From contig OW051494.1 of assembly GCA_932521035.1 (NCBI GenBank), positions 10,712,001-10,776,000 of the forward strand: a DNA stretch of 64,000 bases. The letters are read 5' to 3'. The stretch is from Oscheius dolichura. Lineage: Eukaryota > Nematoda > Chromadorea > Rhabditida > Rhabditidae. The notes beneath the pieces are model-generated. The model did no database searches. It saw nothing but the letters and a program-made list of their open reading frames with translations, and was not told the origin of the DNA. This document shows, one piece after another, positions 1 to 10,964 of this stretch; the first letter of the stretch is position 1; the number at the start of each line of letters is the position of its first letter. Both the position numbers and the translations under genes were made by a program.

Positions 1-624
1 TGGGAAGGGACTTCGGATAGTGCCAGTATTTACACCTGTATAATTTTGTATTCTGCTTTTAAAAAAAGGGGCCTACTCGGTCGAGCGAACGTCGGGAATT
101 GTCCTGGTCAAGGAGATCTGACTGCTGACGTATTCATTGAAGCCATATTCTGCGATGGACGCTTGCGAAGCCTTCTTACCTTCTTCGTCGGTGATATGGA
201 CGGGACGACCATTTTCTCCGGGGTTGCTGCTTGGCTTCTCCTGTTCCACTGGCTCGTAATTGCCTCGAGTTGGATAGCGATAGACTGTAGCCGGATCAGG
301 GTCGCCAGGAAGAGCCACAGTTGAGGAGGTAACAAGTCCTGGAGCTGGCGGAGGCGGCGAACTCCATCTGGAGACGATGAAGACGAGAAAGAGAACAGCC
401 GTCACAACAAAGAACTTGAAATATCTGGAAAGCAAATAAATTAGTAGAAAACTAGCAGAAAAGCGAGAAGTAAACAAAAGTTGGCAAGGAGTCAGCATCT
501 CTTAGACGGGACGCGTTTACAGCGGGCGCGCCCATTCTGATCATTTTAGAGCAATTAGAGTAACTTTTCCTTACCTTTGCCGATACAGACGCATGCGGAG
601 GAGTTGTCTTCCCACGTAGGACAT
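1..624 (-). CDS. Polypeptide N-acetylgalactosaminyltransferase, N-terminal part (partial)
   Basis: Transfers GalNAc from UDP-GalNAc to Ser/Thr of proteins in the Golgi, starting mucin-type O-glycans. Three exons read on the minus strand: 624-575, 424-77 and 35-1, joined at GTAAGG/TTCCAG and GTAGGC/TACAG in consistent phase. The start at 624 gives a short basic tail, then a hydrophobic segment (about residues 18-34, FKFFVVTAVLFLVFIVS) typical of a type II signal anchor, then a proline-rich stem. The conserved pre-catalytic region follows: GENGRPV, FNEYVSSQISLTRTIPDVRS, and across the second junction ECKYWHYPKSLP, which in this family directly precedes the glycosyltransferase 1 motif. The catalytic and lectin domains lie outside the window. 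Family assignment is firm; the paralogue (nematode gly series) is not decided. Confidence 0.88.
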
Positions 625-781
625 TCCACTGCTGGCAACTGACGTTAAATGAGCAAAAGTTTAGTCCAATTCGTGGTCAAAAACCGTAAACTGTCCAAAT
701 TTTGGTCAAATCTCGTCCAAGTCGGGTAAAAGCGAAGTTTTCCGGTAAACTTCATTTCTACTACAGCCACGGTCTGGAGGA

Positions 782-1618
782 ATGTGCGTACCGAAGAAGA
801 AGTCTTGTTCTGATAAGACCGCGATGCTGAAGAAGTCAACAGCTTCAAAACTCTCGGGATGTGACACCGTCAAGGAGAAGACCCAAAAAGAACAGGACGA
901 ATACCGTATGAAAGAGGTATTTGCCCAGATGCATGCGGATGCGAATGCAGCCGGCGTGGCCAATATGTTACAAGAGGAACGAGCCAAGGCCAAGAGGCAG
1001 ATAAAAACCAGCCTAGCAGTTGGGGATATTGGCTTCTCGTACGAGCGAGGCGGCGGAATTGAGCCAAACATCAAGGATGACACGATTATGGAAAGAAGAA
1101 AGCCGAAGAATTCGAAAGAACGGGCAGCCATCAAGAAGAAGATATCCTACAAATATGACCGCTCAAATTCGTCGAGTGGCAGCTCCGTGGAGGAGTATCA
1201 CTTGCAGCTGCCGCGGATAGAAGAGGAAGAGCCGACGGCCCAGAAATATATGCACCTGTACAAGGACATGGAATATATGACGCATGGAATGATCTATAAC
1301 ATCAATGCCAAGGATATGCCGAAGGTATCGGTGGATCGGAAAGTTGTGCTGGATCCGTTTGGCCCGCTGGATCAGCTGGAGTGTCCGGTGTTCACTTGGG
1401 ACCAACTGAAGTGCAACTCCCTCACTACTCAGGTGACGACAATGCCACTTCATAAGGAAAAAACGGCGGAGGAGAAGACAGCCCAGGAGATTGGAGTCGA
1501 AACGGTTGGAGAGATCCGAGTCCGGTGGATGAATCCAGTGGTAAAGAAGGTCATCACCGAGTGGCTCGACGAGCAGACGGCCGAGATGCCGTCCGAATGC
1601 GCCACTGGCAGGGAATGA
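782..1618 (+). CDS. Unrecognised charged 278-residue protein, single exon
   Basis: An uninterrupted reading frame starting at an ATG 16 bases after an acceptor-like CTACAG (AG at 765-766), a likely trans-splice site. The protein is hydrophilic and rich in Lys and Glu. The first 70 residues look helical (KEKTQKEQDEYRMKEVFAQM). The middle is basic and serine-rich, with an acidic stretch (IEEEEP). The second half is more ordered, with aromatic residues (YMHLYKDMEYMTHGMIYNI, PVFTWDQLKC). There is no signal peptide or membrane segment, so it is probably intracellular. I recognise no family. The neighbouring galactosaminyltransferase is divergently transcribed, with about 160 bases between the two starts. 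Coding status is supported by length, composition and the upstream AG; the C-terminus could be altered by an intron I did not see. Confidence 0.6.
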   Translation: MCVPKKKSCSDKTAMLKKSTASKLSGCDTVKEKTQKEQDEYRMKEVFAQMHADANAAGVANMLQEERAKAKRQIKTSLAVGDIGFSYERGGGIEPNIKDDTIMERRKPKNSKERAAIKKKISYKYDRSNSSSGSSVEEYHLQLPRIEEEEPTAQKYMHLYKDMEYMTHGMIYNINAKDMPKVSVDRKVVLDPFGPLDQLECPVFTWDQLKCNSLTTQVTTMPLHKEKTAEEKTAQEIGVETVGEIRVRWMNPVVKKVITEWLDEQTAEMPSECATGRE

Positions 1619-1751
1619 ACAGATCAAACTGAGGATAAGTAACGAAAATGAAGCTTCTTCTTTAGTTTTTCTTATTCATTTATGTTCAATTTGTTAGCTG
1701 TTTCTTGGTTGAAGATTCCTTCGTGTATTGAGACTACAGCACCCTCCATTA

Positions 1752-1945
1752 CCGGTTCTTGTGTCCCGCTCTTTCGAGGGGATTCCAAAAATTGAATACT
1801 ACTCATAAGCGTCCACTTGCACGGAAATCTTTAGTAAAAGGCGAAAGATTTTCACGATTGAATGCAAGAGGACCAGAGGTAGCGGTAACTAGAAAGCGAC
1901 GGGGGGAATGCGTCGCGGCGGCCGACTATTTACGGGTGCAGCGCC
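1752..1945 (+). repeat. Left arm of a 194-bp inverted repeat around the kinase gene
   Basis: Matches the reverse complement of 3677-3870 over 194 bases with about one mismatch. The inner end carries TTTACGGGTGCAG, also the terminal motif of the palindromic elements at 12.0, 23.5, 24.1 and 27.5 kb. Weaker similarity continues outside the arm (ATTGAGACTACAG against ATTGAGGCTACAG). An open frame crosses the arm, but I see no sign it is a gene. Confidence 0.9.
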
Positions 1946-2192
1946 AGTTTTATTGGCTGGCTGGAGACGGGGGGAACGGTGGGCTGTCTTTGGAAGGCTC
2001 TGGGAATTTAAAACGGCACTTATGGCCAGGATTTTTGGAATATAAAACGCTTCGAACCTTCTTGAGAGACCCAGAGCCCGCCAAAGAAAACACAGTTAAA
2101 AAAAACGAAATATTGAATAGAAAACTTCTGCATGTTTATTATAATTCGTATTATTTGGATTGCCCGTTATCACAACAGCCGAATCAGTCAGT

Positions 2193-3552
2193 TTAGGGTT
2201 TTTCCGGCGGCAGTGTATTAGTCATCGGATGGTCGTCCGGCTTCTTGACCTTCAACTCCAGCTCACACGGATTTATCTCCCAATCATACGGGGTGTCCGT
2301 GGCCAGGCCGGCCGGTTGAAACTGATCAAACAGCTTCATCAGCACTCCATAATCCGGTATTGTGTGGTATTTCATCGACATGACCTCTTCCGTAAAGGCC
2401 AACAGCTGCGGCTGATTGGTACAGAGCTGCTGGTTGCTGATGTCGCTCTTCATCTTTTCAATTCTATCCTTCTCCGCTACGTGACTCCACGGCAGGCCGG
2501 CATTTCCCAGTTCAACGGTTGAGTAGAGAAAGGCCACCAAGTCGTTACACGGTCCAAATTCTTGCTTAGCATGGCCCGCGAGGCTGGCATACCGTAGAGT
2601 ACCGCGGAATGGCGCCTCCTTCCTTGGTTTGCGCACCATTCCAGTACAATCGATATATTGACGGCATAGACCTTTAAAAGATACAGTAACATTTTGAACG
2701 AGTCTTACCAAAATCCAGGAGATATATCCTTCCCACATCAATAGCTCCCAGACAACAATTGGGCGGCTTGACGTCGCGATGAAGAAAGCCAACTTCGTGG
2801 ATGACGGAAATGGCCGAGAGTACCTGCCGCATGGCTCGGAAAAGGGTCCCATGGGAGAAGCGCCTAGCCGGCATCTGGCGACGAACATCCGCCAAACTGC
2901 GCCCGACCAGCTGCATTACCATGGCTATTCCTACTTCATTCGGAAGAGGGCAAGCCGCTATCAGCAGGGGAATATGATCCTGTCCTCTGAGCCGGGAATA
3001 GAGCATCATCTCCAGCTTGATCCGCTTCTCCGACTCCATGCCGCCCTGTACTCCCTGTACCTTCACGGCACACTTCATCCCGGTCACATTGTCCGTTCCC
3101 AAATAGACTTGACCAAAGCCGCCGCCGGCTATCATTCCATCGATTAGGAAGCGCGACATCAGTACGCTGCCCTCTTCGACTAGTCTCTTCATCTTCGAGT
3201 GATCCAGAGCATCCGGCTGGGCTGCTTGGATCCGTCTGGCCTTCTTCTCTCCTCTCTTGTCCACAGACGTTGCCGCGGGAGTCTCCATTTTTGGCGTCAG
3301 TGCCTCCAATCTTTGCGTCGATTGCGGCGATTCATGAAGATCTCTCGACAGGCTGACTGTTGTGGCATTCCTCTGTTTGCTTGTCGGATTCTTTGGCGTT
3401 GCTGTTCCTGTGTTCAATAGGCTATTTTTGACGATCAATTTGGCCGTCTCCTCGTAGTGTTCCTGGTTGGCGATGGCTTTATCAGCCTCTGCTGAAACGG
3501 TACGAAATGCTTGACAAACAGTAGAAAAGGAACAACCTTTGGCCACGTTCAT
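2193..3552 (-). CDS. Casein kinase 1 / tau-tubulin kinase-like protein kinase
   Basis: Two main exons, 3552-2709 and 2671-2193, joined over a 37-base intron (GTAAGA...TTAAAG) in phase 1. The first 120 residues are a variable Ser/Thr/Lys-rich tail. The kinase domain follows: Gly-rich loop IAGGGFGQVYLG, ATP-binding Lys in CAVKV, catalytic loop LHRDVKPPN, and DFG in LLDFG at the exon junction. Downstream are FRGTLRYASLAGH and DLVAFLYSTVELGNAGLPW, the pattern of the CK1/TTBK superfamily, which is expanded in nematodes (often sperm-enriched, which I cannot test here). HRD, DFG and the Lys are intact, so it is probably active. A further small intron near the start (about 3535-3494, ending CGTTTCAG) would keep frame and shorten the N-terminus. 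The gene lies wholly between inverted repeats 1752-1945 and 3677-3870. Confidence 0.85.
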
Positions 3553-3676
3553 CTAGTCAGAAATGAGCGAGAATGGCATGAATTACGCTTTTCTTTACTT
3601 AAAAACGGATTAAACTGGTTAAAATTGGATAAAACGCAATTGGCACAAGACTTGGAGCCACCTAGCGAAGAAAAGC

Positions 3677-3870
3677 GGCGCTGCACCCGTAAATAGTCGG
3701 CCGCCGCGACGCATTCCCCCCGTCGCTTTCTAGTTACCGCTACCTCTGGTCCCCTTGCATTCAATCGTGAAAATCTTTCGCCTTTTACTAAAGATTTCCG
3801 TGCAAGTGGACGCTTATGAGTAGTATTCAATTTTTGGAATCCCCTCGAAAGAGCGGGACACAAGAACCGG
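3677..3870 (-). repeat. Right arm of the 194-bp inverted repeat
   Basis: Reverse complement of 1752-1945 with about one mismatch (GCAAGGGG here, GCAAGAGG there). The arms are about 1.73 kb apart and bracket exactly one gene, the kinase. Confidence 0.9.
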
Positions 3871-4109
3871 GTAAAAGACGTTACTGTAGCCTCAATTGTC
3901 TCATAAACTTGGAAACACCGCTACAAAACCAAGAATGATTGAAAGAGTGGAACCTAAGGAAGTAGAAAGCCAACAAACGGCTAACAAACCACGAAAGAGA
4001 CACAAAATTGCAAATACAATACATATATTTTTCCTGCATGGAACAGAAAATCAGGGAAAGGGGTAAAGAAAACAACAGGCCAGATTTATGGAGGATCACA
4101 TTTTTTCTC

Positions 4110-6050
4110 CTACCGAGATGGATGTCCATATCCAGAATGTTCTGCTGCCTGACTTCTCTGCAGCTCCGGGTACTTCCGTCCCATTTGATGGTAGCGCTGG
4201 CCAAATTTGGCGGCTCTCTTCTGACCACCTCGTCCTCCTCGCTGCTTGTGGCATACTGTAGCCAGTGTGGGGGCACTTCTCTTCGGAGCCGTTTCCGCCG
4301 GCCTCACGACTGCTGCTGCTGCCGACTTGCACACATCTGCCATTGTTTTGACCTTTGGCAGCTGCTGTTCTTCTTCTCCTTCCTTGTGGTCTTCTTTCTT
4401 CTCTTCCACAGGCAGTAGAAGCTCAACGATCCGCGGCTGAATCGGCTCTCCGAGCACCTTGAAATATGGCTCCTTCAGCGGCGGCTCCGGGCTGTATTGG
4501 GATCTTCTTCCACAATTTTGCATTTCTTCAAAGATTCCAACCAAATTGCGTTCAGTAATTGTAGACGGCAAAGTGTGGTGGAGAAAGTCTTCCAAAGACG
4601 AAGGAGCTGCATCTCCAGAAGCGGTAGGAATCGTCACGGGCGGCTTGACGGCTGCAGCATAAGTCCGGCCGAAATTACCCAACAGCTGGCTCAATCCTTT
4701 CTTGTCCAATGGAACCAGCGGCTTGGTAAAAACAATGGGAAGCGACATGCTGAAATAGAAAGATAAAGTAACCTCCACTTTATATAAAAAGGCTTTTTAT
4801 CCCCGAAAACTAATTCACAAAGGTCCCAGGTAATACAAGCCAAGAGAATAGGGTAATAGGGTGCGATTATTGTAGACAATAGAGTAAAAGAGGAATTACC
4901 TCGATTGATATGACCATTTGAGTACATCGTTGAGTTCTTCGTGCCCCGGTGGTCCTAGGGTAACTGGCAGTACGAGGCGCTCTTGTGCCATTTGTTGCAG
5001 AGCCCAGCTCAGTCCAGGCGGATGAACGATGACAATTTTCCATCCGTTGATTCGATGCTTCCATAGAGGAGTAAAGTCACCGCCCTTGGCAATAAGGACA
5101 ATTGTTCCCGGCAGGGGACACTGCTCTATGTACCAGTTAATCTTCTCACAGGCATAAACATTGTAATAGTGGCCAGGGATTACATGCACATCACAATTCT
5201 GGAAACAAAGTGGTTAATTAGGCCGGGAAGAGGAGAAAAAAAACGGACCGGAAGGGTGTAACAGTCCCAGAGAAGGGTATCAACCTCTTGAGGATCAAGC
5301 AAAACGATCCATTTGCCGATTGGCTCGTTCAAACGAATCCGCACCTGAAAACCGATTTCCTCTTTAAAAACACATTTTAAATCATTATACTTCGTCCTTT
5401 TAATCGTAAAAAGCTTGGAAAGCAGAAAAATCACAGAGAAGCGATCTGAATTGAAAGAAAAGCCTCCTCCTTCCATTTTTGCTGATTCGGCGCCAAATAC
5501 ATCATGTTATTCGATTTTTAAACATCAATATTGTTTGATTCTACTCTATAAATCTTTGCCACATCCTGATCTACAGAATGAGCACAAAAATCTAACGAAA
5601 TTCTTAGCCGTTTTATCGGCCCAACTTTGGCGCCGCCTCAATTTCCGTTCAAATCACAAAAATTTCCAAAATCAGGGCATTCGACTGACCAGAAGTAGGT
5701 AAAAACATGTTCTACAGGTCAAAACGTTGGCTGGAATCGCTTTCGCTGGCTTCGCTTTCATAAAATAGCAAAAAAAATTCTATAAAAAACTTTGCCAAAC
5801 CAATTAGGAATCAGTTTTTCACAGCGCAAAAGATTTCTAACCAGGGATGGCTACTTGCCTCAAAAAAACGCCGAAGACTGATTTTTGCTCATTTACAGTA
5901 GTCAAATGAAGGACATACCCAGTGATAAAGGTTGTGGAGAGCGTGGGACACGATGGGCACGGTGAGATAGGTGTGAACTACCAGCGTCGGTCCAGTTTTG
6001 GCTGTCCAAGACTGCTGCAGATGCGACGTACCGTCGGGAAGGGAATCCAT
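4110..6050 (-). CDS. Limkain-b1/MARF1-type NYN domain protein
   Basis: Four exons fit in phase: 6050-5919, 5344-5249, 5198-4900 and 4749-4110, giving 388 residues. Residues about 20-165 resemble the NYN (PIN-like RNase) domain of limkain-b1/MARF1: a first strand (LVVHTYLTVPIVSHAL), a second (KWIVLLDPQEVDTLL), NCDVHVIPG, then PGTIVLIAKGGDFTPLWKHR and GWKIVIVHPPGLSWALQQMA, matching the family's VVLVS..NFA.. and HIILVHKNQASEAL blocks. The Asp usually found in the first strand (FWDIEN in the family) appears as VHTYLT here, while the LLD and GGDF acidic residues remain, so nuclease activity is doubtful. The C-terminal half is low complexity: Ala/Pro-rich, an acidic KEEDHKEGEEEQ-like stretch, then a basic Arg/Gly tail that may bind RNA. 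The first intron is long (574 bases). The frame is open upstream of the chosen ATG, so the N-terminus may be longer. Confidence 0.68.
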
Positions 6051-6501
6051 AGCAATGAAGGGCCATTTTTGGTCAAGTTTACCGTTTTCTCGCTTGTCAA
6101 CAGGTAAAACTTGTAGCTTTCGACCATTTTCTGTTGGAAAACAGTCCAGTCGTCCAGTCAAAGATTACCAAAGATCCTGTAGAACCATTTTTGACCAGAA
6201 AGATGACAGAACGAGCCCAAATTTCAAAACAGTCCGTTTAGCAAGCAAAAAGGAGATTTTCCCTTCTATTCTGGCTTCCAGCAGACTGTCACCCAACCTT
6301 GAGGGTATTCAGCTGCCGTAACCCGCTCCATAGATCTTCGACTATCCTAAAATTCGGTATCCAGGCTCACTTATCCAGAAAAATATGCCCTAATCACGAA
6401 TTATCACAAGTTCTGCTCTGATTAAGCGGGCGTTCCCAATTTCCGGACAGTATGCTCTCCCCACGGCTCCTCCTCCCCACCTCATTCAGTTATCTGTCGA
6501 C

Positions 6502-6798
6502 ATGGCTCAACAGTGGCCCCAATTTGGAAAGACCTCCATGGATCTTGGCGAGATGGCTGAGAAGGCTCGAAAAGAAGTCGAAGATCTTCGCCACGAGGCT
6601 CGACGCGACCGGAGACTGACCTCTGAGGTCATTTCCGAGTGAGTTTCTCTTGTAATTATTCAAAAATTGACGGTTATTTATTTCAGCCTGATCAATCATT
6701 GCCAAGAGAACAAGAAGAACGATCCCCTGATCAATGGGCAGCTGAACGAGCCCGGAGGCAATCCATTCCTGGCGAAGAAGGCTTGCTGCATCCTATGA
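6502..6798 (+). CDS. Heterotrimeric G-protein gamma subunit
   Basis: Two exons, 6502-6638 and 6687-6798, joined GTGAGT/TTTCAG in phase 2, give 82 residues. This gene is too short and split to stand out as a long open frame. The product has the G-gamma layout: an N-terminal helix (MAEKARKEVEDLRHEARRDR) that forms the coiled coil with G-beta, the family signature region DLINHCQENKKNDPLI with the NDPL core, then GGNPF near the end, and a C-terminal CaaX box CCIL. The final Leu predicts geranylgeranylation, holding the beta-gamma dimer at the plasma membrane. Nematodes usually have two gamma genes (gpc-1, gpc-2); I cannot decide which this matches. A polyadenylation signal lies 65 bases after the stop. 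Confidence 0.9.
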
Positions 6799-6862
6799 GA
6801 AGGAATACCGTAGTCGAGAATCTGTAACTCTTCTTATTCGAGTTCTGTGAGATATATCTTGC

Positions 6863-6868
6863 AATAAA
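6863..6868 (+). terminator. Polyadenylation signal AATAAA of the G-gamma gene
   Basis: Perfect AATAAA in GCAATAAATCATATATG, 65 bases after the stop codon at 6796-6798. Confidence 0.7.
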
Positions 6869-6869
6869 T

Positions 6870-7836
6870 CATATATGTTGTTCGACTTCTTGATCATTGT
6901 AGTCAATGTCCACTTGTTGATGCTAAATCTGGAAAGATAATGAAGTAGCTTCCTGTCAGCTGGGTCCAGGCCGGGTATACCTCACCAGGGGCTAATTTCC
7001 GGATCAACACCTGGAGCCGGTTTATCGAGAACGGGTGGCTATTTTTCTGGGAGGGACTGGTTATTTCAAGCAAGATCGGAATGAAGAAGATCTGATAGAG
7101 GAATCCATAAAAATAAAAATGCACCTCTGAAGATCTATCATATACCGCTGGAAAGAGCTCGTCGAGCTCTATCCATTCCTGTTTTTATCTCCGCCAGAAT
7201 GAATTCCATGCACCTATTTCGAGTTGAAATAGGTCCTATACTAACCCTCCCCAACAGTCTCAATTGAGTTAACCCCCTTCCGAGACTGACGATAGCTCGT
7301 TGGACTCGGCTCATCTAGCTGGTCAAGAAAAACTGGGTCCCGTAGTCGTAGCCCTTAGTATTCAACAACACCAGGGCGATTGAGAGAAACGGAAGATTTG
7401 AATTTTCAAAATCTGTTCCCCACCATCTTCGAGGGCTGGAGGCTTGGTAATGGCCTATTAGAGACGGTTTTTGTGTTTTCCCCCACTAAACGGGCCCTGA
7501 CGAAGAAGGTCTGATAGAGTAATCCACAAAAATGATACCTAATTATTTCGATCTATGTGAATTGAGAACGTGCGGTCTCCTCACCTCGTCTCGCTTTTAC
7601 AGTAACCAGCATAGAAATCATTGTCTTTTTTATTCGATAATCATTGGACAGGGGATAAGCAGTATTGTGCATGAATAAATGAGCCATTATGAGTTGTCGA
7701 AATTGTAATTTTTCTTACTCAATATGAGCGTGGAGAGATCGTTTGAGCCTCCGCGGGCTCAAACAGAGCTGACAGTCGAAATATGTACGGGAAGAAAAGA
7801 CTAGGAAGAGAGAGAGGGGGACGTATATACACAAGC
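6870..7836. other. Intergenic, with a short dispersed direct repeat
   Basis: No gene recognised. A short repeat occurs twice: TCTGATAGAGGAATCCATAA near 7091 and TCTGATAGAGTAATCCACAA near 7510, both preceded by GAAGAAG. AATAAA on the minus strand (7629-7634) could serve the gene ending at 7837. Confidence 0.5.
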
Positions 7837-8440
7837 TTAGGTGAATGTACTCATTCGCCTCTTTTTCATCTCCTTGAAAACGGCTCTGTCGTCTTTTTCG
7901 TCTTCCTTTCCAGCTAGTCCCAGCCATTTCAAGAACTTGTTCGATTTTCCCTGATCTATTGAAGCCCGGCAATGTTCAGAAGAAGTTGACCTCTGGGGAC
8001 CGGTCTAAAATCCTTCATTTTCTTCTTATTTTCAAGGGAAAACTTACACTTTTCCCTCCTTTACTGTGAATCTTCAATTTTTCCAGGTCTTCCGGGGTTA
8101 TGTGCAGGTGATTGACATTAGTAGCATGAAGGCTGTGCCGGTGTTTAGGTGTCTGCTGCTTGACCAGGGGAACTGCCGTTTGGGCTGTCATTTCAATTAA
8201 TTTCGAGGCTGCTTCTTCGCTAAAATGAGCCATTTCTCATAGAAAAGTCAAAAATGGTTACCATGCCGCTTTGTGCAGCTTTTCTCGTTGTATTTCAATG
8301 CTCCTCAATCTTTCACGATGTCTCTTCTCTTTTTCACGTTGTTCAGCTTTCTGAAAACTTAATAATTTGCCGAAAGTCTATTAAAGGGCTGTCCCCTGTC
8401 CTACTGTAGCTATCCTTTTAAAATTGGCCAGTTTCCTCAT
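7837..8440 (-). CDS. Unrecognised small charged protein, helical N-terminal half
   Basis: Four exons in phase: 8440-8405, 8350-8262, 8219-8048 and 8004-7837, giving 154 residues. All three introns (GTAGGA/TTTCAG, GTAACC/TTTTAG, GTAAGT/TTTTAG) are only 42-54 bases. Residues 1-60 are highly charged and helical (KAEQREKEKRHRERLRSIEI, then EKLHKAACEEAASKLIEM), as in a coiled coil. The middle has a His-rich stretch (PKHRHSLHATNVNHLHI). The C-terminus is again charged (KFLKWLGLAGKEDEKDDR) and ends MSTFT. There is no signal peptide or membrane span. I do not recognise a family. The frame is open upstream of the chosen ATG, so an extra 5' exon is possible. Phase agreement at three junctions makes a real gene likely; function is unknown. 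Confidence 0.6.
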
Positions 8441-10183
8441 TTTGGCGGCAATTTTTTCTTCAAAAATGTTATTTTGAGCCCCGAGAGCTCTACAGGACCC
8501 GCTGAGAGCCCTCAAATTTTCCTCGTGCAAGATTTCAAAAACCTTATCCCGCCAAAAGGGCCCTCACTCCTTTTTGTTTTAAAAAGACCACAATTCAGCT
8601 GGACCCTCATCCCTCTCTCCCCGACCTCGTCACTTCCTTGCGAACGTGCATTCTCTCCCAATTACTTGAAAAGATGGGAGGGCCCTCTTCTCTTCTCTTG
8701 TTCGCTTTGGCCACAGCGGCCGGCGACAAATGGCAATTTGGCCTTTAATCCCAGCGCTTCCTCTCTCTCTCTCTCTCGCTTTCAGTGGTGGCGGCAGCAC
8801 GCTGACAATTCCCGACAACTTATGGGCTGCTTCTCAATGGCGAGGGTGGCTCCCTTGGGAGTAGTCGCGAGGGGAATGGAGGATAAAAAGTGTTCCAAAT
8901 AAAAAAGAATGGCTCCGGGAGTACGGTAGTCTTTGTTCTTTGTGCTTTTTCAAGACGATACAGTATGAAACCCTTCTGGGAAAATGGATCCCTTCAATTA
9001 GAACGGAGCAGATTCCTCTCCTCCGAGGAAAACACTCTCCTCGGATGAAATTACAAGATTTGCATCAAGTTTCAAGCAAAGAATCTCTCCGCCTTCACGT
9101 GGTAACAAAAAAAGAGGAAACTCGCAGAAGTTCCCCTGCAAACTGAGGAGCTCAAAATGACCTAAAAATGGGAGTAGACCCCCCGTAAAAAAGTGTTTAT
9201 TTTAGTTGTCTAGTAGCCAAATGAGCTCGTTAGTTTCTGCCGCCGGGACCTTCTTCTTCCGTTTACTCTAGAGCCGCCCTTTATTGTGAAACATCACGCG
9301 ACGTTTCCCCAAACGTTTATGCCCAGTTTAAGGCGGTTTACAACCGGCTTCTCCGTAAAATATTGACCGGCCGGGTGATTTCTCCATTTCTTCCGACGCT
9401 ATTTAGTAGGGGGCTGCCGTTTCCTGCGTAAGCGCCCCCAGTTAAATGGTCTAATCTCTAAAAATAGCCTGGACTACTCCCAAAACAAGCGTGGGAATCC
9501 CTATTTTTAGTGCAGAATGGATTCTTTACTTCCCCTTTAGATTGCCTTGGTTAGGAAGGTACGCGGAGGAGGTACCCGGGGATTGTTGTTGTCCCTCTTG
9601 ATTTAGCCAATTCTGGGGCTATTTTTAGGCTTCACGTGAGGGTCAAAAGGTGGAGAAAACAACGGAATACGATAAAATTTGTTTAGCCGGTCCTCTGTTC
9701 TCCCCTTTGTCCAGAATAGAGCACGCGGAAGGGTTTAACTATTCATAAGTCTGCCCCACAGCATTCAGGAGCCGTCTCCATCCCCCTTTGCAGGGCGCCA
9801 CCCTGGCCACCCCCTGGCTGTTTTTTGGCCGGCTTACTATACAAAGGAGCACCCTCTTTTTCAAGGAGATCGGCCCAACAATAGACCAAGAATTGGTTGA
9901 CACGCGGGCGATTGAAAGTCGGAATTTGGCAGTTTTCCTTCCCCCGAAGCTCCCCCAGAAGTGGGCTTCTAGGACGAAGAAGAGGGAGGCATTTAAGATG
10001 AGTTAAGTCCTTTTTCTTAAAGAGAGAGATGGGACGGGGGAAAATGGTGTTTTTGTGTTGAGTAGAGTTTCCCTCGAGGGTAATCAGCAGACATGTAACG
10101 AAATGTAGTGCAAGAGGAGGAAAATTTGACGAATGAGGAACTGGAAGAGCCGGGTTTTTGGAGAGCTCTGCGGCACTTTTAAT
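8441..10183. other. Intergenic, no gene recognised
   Basis: Open frames here have no acceptable start, splice context or recognisable motif. A short CT microsatellite lies at 8761-8777. The rest is unique-looking sequence with pyrimidine runs. Confidence 0.5.
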
Positions 10184-10361
10184 ATAGTTCTTTTCCAAAA
10201 AATAGGGTTACCGTAACGGGTGGCAAAACATTCCGCGCCGGACCTTTTGAGCAAAAGTGATCGGGGTTTTCGAGTTCTCTCGAGTTTTCTTCGTCGTTAG
10301 ACCAAAAGGTCCTGTAGAGCCAAACAATATAACAAACCCAATTTTTTGGAAAAGGACTATA
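10184..10361 (+). mobile_element. MITE-like element, family A copy 1
   Basis: First of at least nine copies of a roughly 175-bp non-coding element with terminal inverted repeats. It begins TATAGTTCTTTTCCAAAAAA, continues TAGGGTTACCGTAACGGGTG, has an internal CTTCGTCGTTAGACCAAAAG segment, and ends ...TTTTTTGGAAAAGGACTATA. Ends resembling TATA suggest insertion at TA-rich targets. Confidence 0.8.
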
Positions 10362-10964
10362 TTACCGTAACCATTTTCGTTCAAATTTAAGCCTCCGCTT
10401 CAAAAGCCCGCCAACTTCGCGTCTTACGAAACAAAGTTCCAAAAGCCATTGAATTCTGTAACCTTTTTGACTCCGTCGCCGCGCCTAATCTGCCTACCTC
10501 AGCAGAATTCCTGTTTAGCAGACAAAAAACATGTTTATCCCAGCACATCACATCCGTTTTTCATATTTGCGTCTTGTCAAATTGGAAATGTCAACCGTTG
10601 TTGTTAAAAGTTTGCTTTGATTAATATATTTTGTGTTGTTGTCGCGCCAAAAAGACGGGGATCCGTTTGGTTTGTACTTAAGTAAAAAGTCCGTGAAGAT
10701 CGCATTTCACTGGCCCTGTTGATTCCCTAACCCCGAGTTAAAAGTTATTTGTCAAGTCTCAAAAATAGACGGTGTAATGGGTCCCATCCTCACCTCTAGT
10801 GTGTGGCCTCGGGGCCGTTGATCAAGTTTAAAGCTCGATGGGACTGGCTGGCTGACCCTTGGAAATTTGTCAAAGTGCCGGAGGAGATTACACCCGCTTT
10901 CTTCTCCCGAAGAGTACTACTCGTCGGAATGAACCCTAGATAAAAGAGGACGAAGACGAAGAAA

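Noticed and set aside
706-1627. Long minus-strand frames opposite the 278-codon gene
   Set aside because: Shadows of the plus-strand frame: Cys/Phe/Leu-rich composition and no start or splice context.
1759-2196. Open frame over the left arm and its flank (145 codons), and its mirror at 3863-3549
   Set aside because: Both start in the inverted repeat at a TTG, share the same first 60 residues because the repeat is duplicated, then diverge. This is repeat sequence, not a gene.
8474-8902. 142-codon plus-strand frame
   Set aside because: No motif or upstream acceptor, and it crosses a CT microsatellite. Its first part opposes possible 5' sequence of the minus-strand gene.
9743-10198. 151-codon minus-strand frame
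   Set aside because: It begins inside family A copy 1 and has no recognised motif or splice support.
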